From IMG/VR virus record IMGVR_UViG_3300028908_000221, positions 1 to 29,165 of that record: 29,165 nucleotides of DNA; one strand, given 5' to 3'. The translations under genes were made by a program, and so were the position numbers. Below are positions 1 through 6,387 of this stretch, piece by piece. The stretch's first letter is position 1, and every line of letters begins with the position of its first letter. This DNA comes from a virus. The notes under the pieces were generated by a model, which saw nothing but the letters and a program-made list of their open reading frames with translations, did no database searches and was not told the origin of the DNA.

Positions 1-58
1 TCAGAGCATCCGGCTCATACCCGGAGTGTCGAAGGTTCGAATCCTTCCGCCGCCACCA
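1..58 (+). tRNA. tRNA-Met (CAT), 3' part, cut by the window edge
   Basis: This is the 3' three quarters of a tRNA. The anticodon arm is TCCGG (9-13), loop CTCATAC (14-20, anticodon CAT at 16-18) and CCGGA (21-25). The T arm is GAAGG / TTCGAAT / CCTTC (31-47). The acceptor strand CGCCGCC (48-54), discriminator A55 and an encoded CCA (56-58) follow. The anticodon stem lacks the three G:C pairs of initiator tRNA, so this is elongator Met, or less likely the Ile tRNA with a modified CAT anticodon. The 5' acceptor strand and most of the D arm lie outside the window. The integrase gene runs antisense through the whole segment. Confidence 0.9.
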
Positions 59-75
59 TTCCCGATACTTGATTT
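1..75. other. candidate phage attachment junction (attL or attR) at a tRNA 3' end
   Basis: An integrase gene pointing into the 3' end of a tRNA is the usual layout of a prophage end, with the crossover in the tRNA tail or just beyond the CCA. Everything right of about position 59 reads as phage DNA. Serine integrases share only a very short core, so the exact crossover cannot be placed. No second copy of the tRNA tail was found at the other side of the window. A phage-encoded tRNA or a free phage genome is a less likely alternative. Confidence 0.5.
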
Positions 76-1455
76 GTTATTAAATTCCCGTGGAACCTCA
101 GTTGTTCCTAATCCATTCCATTCAATAACAAACTTATCCCGATATGCAATTATTCTATTAATAGCAAGGTGCCAGAAATGTGCTTTTTCTTCCCTGCTCA
201 TGTATTGATAAACATTTGTAATGTTGTTGATAATTCTCTTTATCTCCCTGGCATCAATTGTCCTTTCTTTTTTAGGCGTTTTTAAGATTTCTTCTCTACG
301 TTTTTTGAGTTCATTTATTCTCCGTGCAACTTCCTGCACATTCCCAGTTCTCTCTGAGAGGGCAACTAATCTTCGGATCTTTCTGTCAATCTGTTTAAGC
401 TCTTTTTCAATGTTATTCTCTTTAAATTTATTATCTTTTTTAATATCAATGTTTACAAGTTTTTCTATCGCGGAAAGTAATAAATCTTCCATTTTTGACT
501 CATTCACATATTGGGAACATGCTTTACTTTCACGGCTTATCTTTTCGCAAATATAATAAAATGTGATTTCTTTTTTATTCTTCCAATGCCTGGTGTGGAA
601 AGAAAGATTATGCTCGCAATAAGGGCAGTATATAAGTTTAGAAAATAAGCGAGCATATTTTGTTTTGGTATTTTTTGCTCTGCTGTGCCTGATTTGAGAT
701 ACATCTTGATAAGTTTTTAGAGAAATAATTGCCTTATGTTGTCCTTTATACCATTCCCACTGTTCTTCAGGGATTCGCTTATTTTTCCCATTTCTGCGTC
801 TCACAAGGTACCCACAATAAAATGGTTGTCTTAATATACTTCGAACATGCCATACAGAAAACCCCATTTTTTGAGCAATTTCCGACATAGAGTATCGTTT
901 AAGTGCTAACTGATAAATCTCCTTTACTTTCTCGGCCTCGTCCGGGACAATCACAACCTTATTGCCTTTTAACCTCTTATAACCATAAGGAATGGCCCCC
1001 GATGGGAGGCCATTTTGTAGTCTTTGTTGAAAAGAGTCTATAGCACGGTCTACATCAATCTCGCGTTCAAAATTCGCAAAATCAACCAAAATTGCAAGCA
1101 TAAGGCGTCCGGTAGATGTAGTAGTGTCAAATTGCTGAGTTACCGATACAAATGATATATTATACTTCTTTAATTTCTCAATGGTAGTATGGAAATCTAA
1201 TATTGACCTAGATAATCTGTCAATTTTATAAACAACAAGCACATCAAAAAGTCTAGACTCAGCGTCTTTCATCATTTCTTGAAACGCAGGACGTGCTGTA
1301 TTCTTACCGGAAAATCCTTTATCTTCGTAAATTTTATAGAGTTTCCATCCCTGCGCTTTAATATAGGCTGTAAGCCTCTCCTTTTGCATTGAGATGCTTT
1401 CCCCTTTGAGTGCTTGCCGAGGGGTAGAAACCCTAACGTATATTGCCGCTTTCAT
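1..1455 (-). CDS. int: large serine recombinase (phage integrase)
   Basis: This 484-aa protein has the full layout of large serine integrases. The N-terminal resolvase domain (about 3-145) contains YVRVS with the nucleophile Ser10, and R8 beside it. A recombinase domain follows (about 155-260), then a zinc ribbon with C277, C280, C303 and C313, and a coiled coil (about 345-395). It would insert or excise the phage between attP and attB. The ATG at 1453-1455 lies 23 nt inside the upstream gene, so translation is probably coupled, and the gene is last in the repressor operon. The stretch that usually ends this family (…NRIIAYRDKFVIEWNG…) is finished by about residue 448. The last 19 or so residues are simply the tRNA read antisense, and the stop codon is the very first base triplet of the window. 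The helix after the catalytic core reads FEREIDVDRAID where FERE-x3-ER is usual, a small oddity. Confidence 0.95.
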   Translation of the reverse strand: MKAAIYVRVSTPRQALKGESISMQKERLTAYIKAQGWKLYKIYEDKGFSGKNTARPAFQEMMKDAESRLFDVLVVYKIDRLSRSILDFHTTIEKLKKYNISFVSVTQQFDTTTSTGRLMLAILVDFANFEREIDVDRAIDSFQQRLQNGLPSGAIPYGYKRLKGNKVVIVPDEAEKVKEIYQLALKRYSMSEIAQKMGFSVWHVRSILRQPFYCGYLVRRRNGKNKRIPEEQWEWYKGQHKAIISLKTYQDVSQIRHSRAKNTKTKYARLFSKLIYCPYCEHNLSFHTRHWKNKKEITFYYICEKISRESKACSQYVNESKMEDLLLSAIEKLVNIDIKKDNKFKENNIEKELKQIDRKIRRLVALSERTGNVQEVARRINELKKRREEILKTPKKERTIDAREIKRIINNITNVYQYMSREEKAHFWHLAINRIIAYRDKFVIEWNGLGTTEVPREFNNKSSIGNGGGGRIRTFDTPGMSRML

Positions 1456-2296
1456 GTTTTTTTATCCGATATTTAATTGCAGTATCAACTATTTCCTTTA
1501 AGCCCTGGATATCAATTGTTTTGAAAAAAGATTTATAGATCTCTCTGTCTTTTTCATTTCTGAATGAATGTTTGACTCTATCATTCAACAATCTATACTT
1601 CGAAATTACTTCTTTATCTGCGTGAGTTAGTTCGCTAACATTACGATCAAATTCATCACTTACTCTATCTTTATCAGCATTTGCTGCTTTTTCAAGCGCT
1701 ATATACAGGAATTTAAAAAAATGTTCTTTATTATTCCCGTTCAGAGCGTTTATGTAATTGTTTATAGCCTCTACAATATTCCCTTCAAAAAGAGTTCTAT
1801 CACCGTCCTTTTTGAAAATATTCAGTAAGCCTTTTAGTATTTCTAAAAACTCTCGTTCGTTAATTTCAATGGGAGAAGCAGTGATCTCGATCTTGATTTG
1901 CTCTTTCACTGTGACAATTTCATAGAGCTGGAGGGATTTGCCGTCAGGAGTATTATTAAACAAAGGATCTTTTGGTTTTTTTCTCGGCTTATTTACAGAT
2001 TGCTCCAAATAACTGTTTTGTGTTTCCGAAAAGAGGACACCAGGATTTAACATAGACAGAGCAACCGATACAAGTTTACACCACCACTCATATTTACAAA
2101 ACGAAGAAATCTCAGCAGGCACTGTTAGAGAAAACTTATAAACTGATTGCTTATATTCCTCTTTTGTAGTATTCTCAACCTTTAAATAGTTATCAGAGTT
2201 CACTACACTGACGTCAATTTTTGTAGTTAAATTTTCTCTAGGCGGATTATTAACAAGCTTTGCAGCTAATTCGCAAGTCACAGTACAAGCACACAT
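1433..2296 (-). CDS. unknown protein, HEPN-like C-terminal half
   Basis: I do not recognise this 287-aa protein as a named family. The N-terminal 130 residues are Cys-containing and mixed (MCACTVTC at the start, Cys67 and Cys73 in FCKYEWWCK). The C-terminal half (about 150-285) is helical and resembles HEPN/Apea-type domains: a FLYIALEKAANAD helix, then YRLLNDRVKH at about 241-250. HEPN proteins usually show LRN-x3-H at this place. Here the Arg is replaced by Leu and only N and H remain, so RNase activity is doubtful. A GGGG SD site lies 9 nt before the ATG. It sits between repressor and integrase in the same operon, so it would be expressed in the lysogen, where phages often carry superinfection-exclusion or conversion genes. 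That role is inferred from position only. Confidence 0.7.
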   Translation of the reverse strand: MCACTVTCELAAKLVNNPPRENLTTKIDVSVVNSDNYLKVENTTKEEYKQSVYKFSLTVPAEISSFCKYEWWCKLVSVALSMLNPGVLFSETQNSYLEQSVNKPRKKPKDPLFNNTPDGKSLQLYEIVTVKEQIKIEITASPIEINEREFLEILKGLLNIFKKDGDRTLFEGNIVEAINNYINALNGNNKEHFFKFLYIALEKAANADKDRVSDEFDRNVSELTHADKEVISKYRLLNDRVKHSFRNEKDREIYKSFFKTIDIQGLKEIVDTAIKYRIKKHESGNIR

Positions 2297-2305
2297 TGAA
2301 ATCCC

Positions 2306-2572
2306 CTAATCTGTTAATCTGACAATTACTTGGCCACTGTTAAACCAATCTGGTTGATAAATTAATTCTAAACCGGAATCACCTTTTGGAATTTCAAAAA
2401 CAATATTCCCACGAACTTTTCTCCCCGGCTGCAATGTTCCAGAATCCAATTCAGGCTCAATGGAGCAATCAATTGTTTGTTCATATGTATAGCCCTCCTT
2501 ATCCTGTAATGTGAAATCAAAGACGTTGTAATCTTTAGGCTGACTACCATGATTTTCTATAAGAACATCCAC
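2306..2572 (-). CDS. short DUF4352-like (immunoglobulin-fold) protein
   Basis: This 88-aa protein matches the C-terminal two thirds of DUF4352: ENHGSQPKDYNVFDFTLQD, GYTYEQT, LQPGRKVRGNIVFEIPKG and a final strand QVIVRLTD. Full-length DUF4352 proteins are usually secreted lipoproteins, but here the signal peptide and first strands are missing. The start is a GTG at 2570-2572 with AAGGAGG 10 nt upstream, so the short form looks like a real, translated gene and not a sequencing break. It lies 19 nt after the repressor gene and 9 nt before the 287-aa gene, in the same operon. With no export signal it should stay in the cytoplasm. Its function is unknown; a remnant of a longer conversion gene is possible. 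Confidence 0.75.
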   Translation of the reverse strand: MDVLIENHGSQPKDYNVFDFTLQDKEGYTYEQTIDCSIEPELDSGTLQPGRKVRGNIVFEIPKGDSGLELIYQPDWFNSGQVIVRLTD

Positions 2573-2591
2573 AAGAATACTGCCTCCTTTT

Positions 2592-3254
2592 TTATTTGAA
2601 TTGTTTAATTAAATATACAACCCTGCCAACAATTTCAAAAGGTGGTTCAATTTTGCTGTAATGCGAATTGGCAGGTTCAAGCCATATGCGACCATTTTCC
2701 TTTCTTAATCTTTTCAAAGTAAACTCATCGCCTATTCGGGCAACAACAATTTGTCCATTGTCGGCATCGCTCTGCATTTTAATCAAAATTATATCACCTG
2801 GAAGAATTCCTTCCTCTTTCATCGACATACCCTCAACAAGCAATGCATAATCTGCTTTTCGTGCAATTCTGCGCGGAAGTTTTAACACATCAATTATTTC
2901 CTCATCGGGAATGTTTGGATCTCCTGCATGGACTCTGCCTAATACTGGTAGTGTAACAACATCAGAGATTTCTCCCAAATTTACTAATTTACCACTGTCA
3001 TTACGGAAAGCCTCAAAATCTCCGTTTTTACCTGCTAACCGTTTTTCTTCTGCTTTTTCAAGCAATAATTTGAAATCGACACCTAACACTTCAGCCAATT
3101 TGCGCATTCTCTCTGGCTTAGGAAGTGTTTTACCTGTTTCATAGTCACTGATAACAGAACGTGCAACACCAATTTGTTTCGCTAAATCGTCCTGCCTCCA
3201 CCCTTTTTTCTTACGCAAAAAACTCACTAATTCACCAAAACTTTTTTCTTTCAT
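2592..3254 (-). CDS. LexA/CI-type phage repressor (HTH + S24 peptidase)
   Basis: This 220-aa lysogeny repressor has an XRE helix-turn-helix (about 7-65, with QDDLAKQIGVARSVISDYET) and a C-terminal LexA-like S24 peptidase. The predicted self-cleavage site is Ala110-Gly111 (GRVHAGDP). The catalytic Ser144 lies in EGMSMKEEGILPGD and the general-base Lys181 in FTLKRL. It should dimerise, bind operators in 3255-3467 to silence the early promoter, and inactivate itself when RecA filaments form after DNA damage. All key residues are present, so induction should work. The ATG at 3252-3254 has AGGGG 9 nt upstream. It is the first gene of the leftward operon that ends with the integrase. It is divergent from the excisionase-like gene, the usual switch layout. 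Confidence 0.95.
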   Translation of the reverse strand: MKEKSFGELVSFLRKKKGWRQDDLAKQIGVARSVISDYETGKTLPKPERMRKLAEVLGVDFKLLLEKAEEKRLAGKNGDFEAFRNDSGKLVNLGEISDVVTLPVLGRVHAGDPNIPDEEIIDVLKLPRRIARKADYALLVEGMSMKEEGILPGDIILIKMQSDADNGQIVVARIGDEFTLKRLRKENGRIWLEPANSHYSKIEPPFEIVGRVVYLIKQFK

Positions 3255-3467
3255 AATTTATACCCCTATAAAATAATAATATCTTTACCGAAATTTGCAA
3301 GATAAATTCCGTATAAAACCGAAAAAAACCACAGTTATAAAATCTTTGAAGGATTACGCCCAAAAAAGTAGGTATTTTTTCCGAGAAACTATTGACAAGT
3401 TAGTAAAATTAGATATAATAGTAGGCAGATGTAGGTAAAAGAAGTTAAAAGAAAGGAGATGAGCAAA
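3255..3467. promoter_or_regulatory. divergent control region (lysis-lysogeny switch)
   Basis: This 213-bp AT-rich gap separates the repressor gene from the early operon. It holds the rightward promoter at 3392-3419. A weak leftward promoter candidate is TTGCAA (3295-3300) with TATTAT on the minus strand at 3273-3278, spacing 16. The repressor operators must be here, but no single clean palindrome stands out. Candidates are GTAGGTA at 3368-3374, GTAGGCA at 3421-3427 and GTAGGTA at 3431-3437, which bracket the rightward promoter, the last two exactly 10 bp apart. An imperfect AAAAAAGTA/TATTTTTT dyad at 3362-3380 overlaps the first of these. Confidence 0.7.
3392..3419 (+). promoter_or_regulatory. 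early rightward sigma-A-type promoter
   Basis: The -35 box TTGACA (3392-3397) and -10 box TATAAT (3414-3419) are both perfect consensus, 16 bp apart. Transcription would start near 3426, giving a leader of about 40 nt before the excisionase-like gene. GTAGG repeats just downstream and upstream are placed where a repressor could block it. Confidence 0.85.
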
Positions 3468-3671
3468 ATGGCAGTTAAAGAATTAACAGCAGAAAAAGAA
3501 ATAGGTGGAAGGAAATTTTATTCACTAAAAAGTGTTCAAACATTTTTCGGAATTACGGACAAAACAATGCGTAAGTATATCAGAAACGCTAACATTCAAC
3601 CAATACGAATTGGACACGTAACTTACATTAGCGAATCCGATTTACTTAGGCTTGTTGAACCGAGACGTTAA
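3468..3671 (+). CDS. excisionase-like small helix-turn-helix protein
   Basis: This 67-aa DNA-binding protein has the MerR-like winged helix seen in excisionases (helix_turn_helix_17 type): FYSLKSVQTFFGITDKTMRKYI, then a wing (PIRIGHVTYI) and a closing helix (SESDLLRLVEP). As first gene of the early operon it may act as Cox/Xis, directing excision by the serine integrase, or as a Cro-like antirepressor. The start at 3468 is chosen because AGGAG (3454-3458) lies 9 nt before it. An in-frame ATG at 3459 directly abuts the SD and cannot use it. Confidence 0.8.
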   Translation: MAVKELTAEKEIGGRKFYSLKSVQTFFGITDKTMRKYIRNANIQPIRIGHVTYISESDLLRLVEPRR

Positions 3672-3673
3672 AG

Positions 3674-3814
3674 ATGACAAAGCAAGAAGTCGAAGAAGCA
3701 ATCAACGAATTAATTTGGGAGGTGGTGCAAAGGCTTAAAAGAGATGAACCGGAAAAGTATCAAGAATTATTGCAAAAAATCAAAGCAAAGGAGGCAACTA
3801 ATGTTAAAAGCTAA
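3674..3814 (+). CDS. small unknown acidic-helical protein (46 aa)
   Basis: This open frame of 46 codons begins 2 nt after the previous stop codon. It encodes one highly charged amphipathic helix (KQEVEEAINELIWEVVQR followed by LKRDEPEKYQELLQKIKAK). It has no strong SD site, so it depends on coupling to the gene before it. Its end overlaps the start of the next gene by 14 nt, and that gene's SD lies within its last codons. The tight packing supports a real gene, but it has no recognisable family. Confidence 0.5.
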   Translation: MTKQEVEEAINELIWEVVQRLKRDEPEKYQELLQKIKAKEATNVKS

Positions 3815-4478
3815 TGTCGGAAAAAGAAAAGAGTCTTTCAGTTTTATAAAACTGAAAGACTCCCACGTGCGTGTTAATGATACAGTAAAAAGAGAGAATT
3901 GTCAAGAACTTGAAGAACTTGCTTACAAAAACAAAATTAACTTGCGTGTAGAAGGAACCGAAGCACTATTACACGATTACGAAGTGTTTAAAAACAATCC
4001 TGTAATTCACTCTCTTATCGTTAAGGAAATCTTGAGAAGAACAGAGAAAATAATGTTTATAAAAATAAGGGGAGATTGGCATAGTGAAATTTACCTTGGA
4101 TTCAGCAAAACAGGCTGGACTGTAGAGCCAAGATTCATAGGAGCGCCTGCTCTGGCAGATTTACAACGAATAGAACACTTTTCTTACGATGACAAAGGGA
4201 TAAAAGAGATGGAAAAATACATTGGAGGAGATTGGGATAATCCTCAATACAAAACTATTGCCAAACTTTATCTCATAGCAGGGAGAATTCGGTTTCTAAT
4301 CGAAAAGCTGAAACGAATAAGAGAACAGGTTAAGACGCAACCAGAATCAAGAAGTTCCCTGTGGCATTCGTATAAAGCCGCTCAGGATGAATTAGCATCA
4401 CTAGATCCGTCGTCCGAAGAGACTAAGATAGGTATTCTAGGCAAAAGATATTTTGTGGGACTTGCTGATCAAGAGTAA
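3801..4478 (+). CDS. unknown early phage protein (225 aa)
   Basis: I do not recognise this family. The start at 3801 has GGAGG (3790-3794) 6 nt upstream. A longer reading from 3744 would add 19 residues but has no SD and would overlap the small gene before it. The N-terminal 45 residues are Lys-rich. The middle (about 70-175) is mixed alpha/beta with a tryptophan-rich patch (RGDWHSEIYLGFSKTGWTVEP). The C-terminal third is a long charged helix (about 155-190). No signal peptide or membrane segment is seen. A perfect 32-bp palindrome begins 30 nt after the A of the start codon, so both translation and transcription of this gene may be controlled there. Its place upstream of the recombination genes suggests a DNA-metabolism or host-takeover role, which is only inference. 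Confidence 0.75.
   Translation: MLKANVGKRKESFSFIKLKDSHVRVNDTVKRENCQELEELAYKNKINLRVEGTEALLHDYEVFKNNPVIHSLIVKEILRRTEKIMFIKIRGDWHSEIYLGFSKTGWTVEPRFIGAPALADLQRIEHFSYDDKGIKEMEKYIGGDWDNPQYKTIAKLYLIAGRIRFLIEKLKRIREQVKTQPESRSSLWHSYKAAQDELASLDPSSEETKIGILGKRYFVGLADQE
3831..3862. repeat. perfect 32-bp palindrome inside an early gene
   Basis: The left arm is GAGTCTTTCAGTTTTA (3831-3846) and the right arm is its exact reverse complement (3847-3862). As RNA it would give a 14-bp hairpin with a TATA loop, starting about 30 nt into the 225-aa coding sequence (codons 11-21). A perfect palindrome of this length is far beyond chance for a window of this size. It is not followed by a T-run, so it is not a standard terminator. 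Confidence 0.9.
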
Positions 4479-4490
4479 AGGAGGAAAACC

Positions 4491-4850
4491 ATGGAAATAT
4501 ACGAATTAGCAAACGAATATTTACGTTTAAAAGAAGAGCAAGAACGACTGCAAAACAGAATTAAACAAATCAAAGAAATTTTACAGAAGGAAATCGCAGA
4601 AAAAGGAAACTTCCGCGTGGGGGACAGAGAATTTGTACTAATAAGAAGAGTATCGTTTGACTTCGATCCGGACAAAGTTAGAGAAATTGAAGGTGATTCG
4701 ATATTTAACGTTGTGGCAAGGACGGTAGTTGATAAGAAAAAGATTTTTTCACTTCAAAAAGCAGGGATTATAGGAAGTGAAATTGAAAGAGCAAAAGTTA
4801 TTAGAAAAGAAACATCAGCACTTGTCGTAAAGGAGGTATCCAAAAAATGA
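4491..4850 (+). CDS. unknown phage protein with N-terminal coiled coil (119 aa)
   Basis: The protein opens with a helical heptad-rich segment (about 3-38: YLRLKEEQERLQNRIKQIKE), followed by a compact mixed domain (about 40-115, FRVGDREFVLIRRVSFDF … VVDKKKIFSLQKAGII). This build resembles small early siphophage proteins found next to single-strand annealing genes, such as Gp157-like proteins, but I cannot assign it. The ATG has AAAGGAGG about 7 nt upstream and lies 12 nt after the previous gene. The last codon overlaps the next start (ATGA), so the genes are coupled. A partner of the Bet recombinase is a guess from position. Confidence 0.75.
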   Translation: MEIYELANEYLRLKEEQERLQNRIKQIKEILQKEIAEKGNFRVGDREFVLIRRVSFDFDPDKVREIEGDSIFNVVARTVVDKKKIFSLQKAGIIGSEIERAKVIRKETSALVVKEVSKK

Positions 4851-4996
4851 TAAGAGAAGACAGGCGAAAAAGAATGACTGAGACACTGTTTATGTGTGCT
4901 GAGACATGGTTGGTATGCAACAAAGAAGAGAAAAAAGAATTTAAAAAAGAATTGAAAGAATTTGTGAAGGAGGTAATGCAAGATGATCAGGATTAA
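4847..4996 (+). CDS. small unknown protein (49 aa)
   Basis: This short gene starts in an ATGA overlap with the previous stop, with AGGAGG (4831-4836) 10 nt before the ATG. The product has an Arg-rich start (MIREDRRKRM), a Cys-containing helix (TETLFMCAETWLVCNK) and a Lys/Glu tail. It ends 14 nt inside the next gene, whose SD lies within its last codons. The good SD and the coupling on both sides support translation. No function can be read from it. Confidence 0.65.
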   Translation: MIREDRRKRMTETLFMCAETWLVCNKEEKKEFKKELKEFVKEVMQDDQD

Positions 4997-5174
4997 AATC
5001 GTTGGAACAAACGAACACGAAGTGGAGAACATTGCAAAAGAGCTAATTAACTATTCAACTACAAATGACTTTCCAGTTGTAGTCGGAAAGTCAAGAAAAT
5101 GTGTTGGTGGTTACGTGAAGCAAGTGGTAATAAACAATACTAATATCTCGAACAGTATTCGAGATATTAGTTAA
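4983..5174 (+). CDS. small protein, DUF3970-like (63 aa)
   Basis: The start (MIRIKIVGTNEHEVENIAKEL) and the alternating strands that follow resemble DUF3970, a family of very small phage and plasmid proteins of unknown function that begin M-x-V/I-R-x-x-G-T. The match is by eye only. GGAGG at 4969-4973 lies 9 nt before the ATG. The last eleven codons lie in a 14-bp perfect inverted repeat, so the C-terminus (TNISNSIRDIS) may be shaped by the DNA or RNA signal and not by protein function. Confidence 0.65.
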   Translation: MIRIKIVGTNEHEVENIAKELINYSTTNDFPVVVGKSRKCVGGYVKQVVINNTNISNSIRDIS

Positions 5175-5219
5175 AAATTCTAAACGAGCGTAATAGCAAA
5201 GCGTTCGAAATATATTCGA
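5139..5219. promoter_or_regulatory. pair of TCGAA-N5-TTCGA dyads, one inside a 14-bp hairpin
   Basis: Two dyads share the same arms and spacing: TCGAA-CAGTA-TTCGA at 5148-5162 and TCGAA-ATATA-TTCGA at 5205-5219. The first is the core of a longer perfect inverted repeat (ACTAATATCTCGAA at 5139-5152, reverse complement at 5158-5171). The second directly abuts the SD of the following gene. They could be a pair of operator sites for a dimeric regulator, or RNA hairpins that set the level of the genes downstream. The first lacks a T-run, so termination there would be weak. Confidence 0.55.
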
Positions 5220-5233
5220 AAGGAGAAGAAGAT

Positions 5234-5419
5234 ATGAAAAAGAAAAACAGTCAGATTAATGAAGATGTGGAACTTCTTGTAGAGTTAGGCCTCCAGTATA
5301 AAAAAGGAGGCAAAAAAGCAGTAATGGAATTTTTAGTAAAAGAGAAAGGTTTTTCAGAAAAAAAAGCAAAGCAAATTTACGGACTTGTTTTGCTCAGCGG
5401 TGTTATTGATATTTTATAG
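5234..5419 (+). CDS. small unknown helical protein (61 aa)
   Basis: This is a Lys-rich, all-helical protein. A helix-turn-helix-like pattern appears in the second half (AVMEFLVKEKGFSEKKAKQI), where FSEKKAKQIYGL could be a recognition helix, but the match is weak. AGGAG at 5221-5225 lies 8 nt before the ATG. It lies between the TCGAA dyads and the Bet gene, 23 nt before the latter, and is probably co-transcribed with it. If the dyads are operators, this is the first gene they would control. Confidence 0.65.
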   Translation: MKKKNSQINEDVELLVELGLQYKKGGKKAVMEFLVKEKGFSEKKAKQIYGLVLLSGVIDIL

Positions 5420-5442
5420 CTTGGTAAAAGGAGAGAGATAAT

Positions 5443-6351
5443 ATGAAAAAAGAAAAAAATAAAGAATTAGCTGTACGATTTCAAGATCAGCGGGGAGAAT
5501 TAGTTACCCTTACAGGGAGCATCGTAAGAGATTATATCAGTACGGATCCTGCTGTGACTGATAAAGAAATCTTTATGTTTCTTAAACTCGCACAATTTAT
5601 GCATCTCAACCCATTTTTGAAGGAGATATATCTCGTAAAATTTAAGGACCAGCCTGCACAGTTCGTCGTGAGCTACCACACGCTGCTGATGCGTGCAGAG
5701 GCGAATGAGAACTACGACGGGATGGAAGTAAAGATTGAAGGAAAAGAACCGCCCGATTTGAAGGCAACGGCAATCGTGTATCGGAAAGATAGAAGCCACC
5801 CAACCGTCGTGGAAGTCGAGTATAGCGAAGCGGTCCGGATGATCTATGATAAGCAGACACACCAGAAACGTCCGATGGGGCCCTGGGCGACTATGCCGAA
5901 ATGGATGCTCCGAAAAACAGCAATTGCACGGGCACTCAGGGAAGCATTCCCTGGCATTGTAGGTCCTGCAGCAGTTCAAATTGGAGATAGCACAGATCCA
6001 ACTGCGGAAGTAAAACCATATAGAAAGTTCACTGACGAGGAAACAGAAGAAGCTCTCGTCGATTTATACGGAGATAAAGAAGAGATACAAGTGCGACCAG
6101 AACCACCCGCACCGAAAGAGACTGAAGAAAAAACCGAAACCGAAACACATAAAATCACTAAAAAAACAAGTAAAGATACACCTATTACACCGCAACAAAA
6201 GAATGTGATATTACTGCTTGGAAGCAAACTTGGGCTTGACATGAAAAAACTTGAGCAACAAATACAAAATGCCACGTACGAAGAAGGAAAAAACATGATC
6301 GCCTTTTATCAGGCAGAGTGGCGCAAGCAAAAAGAAGAATTTGAAGGATAG
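5443..6351 (+). CDS. bet: Bet/RecT-family single-strand annealing recombinase
   Basis: This 302-aa protein is a phage recombination protein of the Bet (lambda beta/RecT) superfamily. The core (about 12-190) includes FLKLAQFMHLNPFLKEIYLV, FVVSYHTLLMRAEA, and GPWATMPKWMLRKTAIARAL, all typical of the family. It would bind ssDNA and anneal complementary strands in recombination-dependent replication or repair. After an acidic, Thr/Lys-rich linker (about 205-245) comes a small helical module (TPQQKNVILLLGSKLGLDM…) of a kind often found at the tails of ssDNA-annealing proteins. SD AAGGAG lies 9 nt upstream. No exonuclease partner is adjacent; the DUF1064 nuclease downstream is the nearest candidate. 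The middle of the gene (about 5650-5960) is clearly richer in G+C (about half) and uses different codons from both ends, which suggests mosaic exchange within the gene. Confidence 0.93.
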   Translation: MKKEKNKELAVRFQDQRGELVTLTGSIVRDYISTDPAVTDKEIFMFLKLAQFMHLNPFLKEIYLVKFKDQPAQFVVSYHTLLMRAEANENYDGMEVKIEGKEPPDLKATAIVYRKDRSHPTVVEVEYSEAVRMIYDKQTHQKRPMGPWATMPKWMLRKTAIARALREAFPGIVGPAAVQIGDSTDPTAEVKPYRKFTDEETEEALVDLYGDKEEIQVRPEPPAPKETEEKTETETHKITKKTSKDTPITPQQKNVILLLGSKLGLDMKKLEQQIQNATYEEGKNMIAFYQAEWRKQKEEFEG

Positions 6352-6375
6352 AGAAGGGGGCTTAAGCCCCCTTCT
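6352..6375. repeat. 24-bp GC-rich perfect palindrome between bet and the replication gene
   Basis: Arms AGAAGGGGGC (6352-6361) and GCCCCCTTCT (6366-6375) pair perfectly around a TTAA loop. It begins right after the bet stop codon, and its last base touches the TGAGG SD of the next gene (ATG at 6388). There is no T-run after it. It may be an mRNA 3' end stabiliser or processing hairpin for bet, or a structure that limits translation of the initiator gene. Confidence 0.8.
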
Positions 6376-6387
6376 GAGGCGGCGAAA

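Noticed and set aside
3744-3800. 19-residue N-terminal extension of the 225-aa protein
   Set aside because: No SD at 3744. The ATG at 3801 has GGAGG at the right distance, and a separate small frame (3674-3814) occupies the space.
5500-5979. Minus-strand open frames opposite bet
   Set aside because: The GC-rich core of bet lacks stop codons on the other strand. The products are Cys/Arg/His-rich nonsense with no SD.
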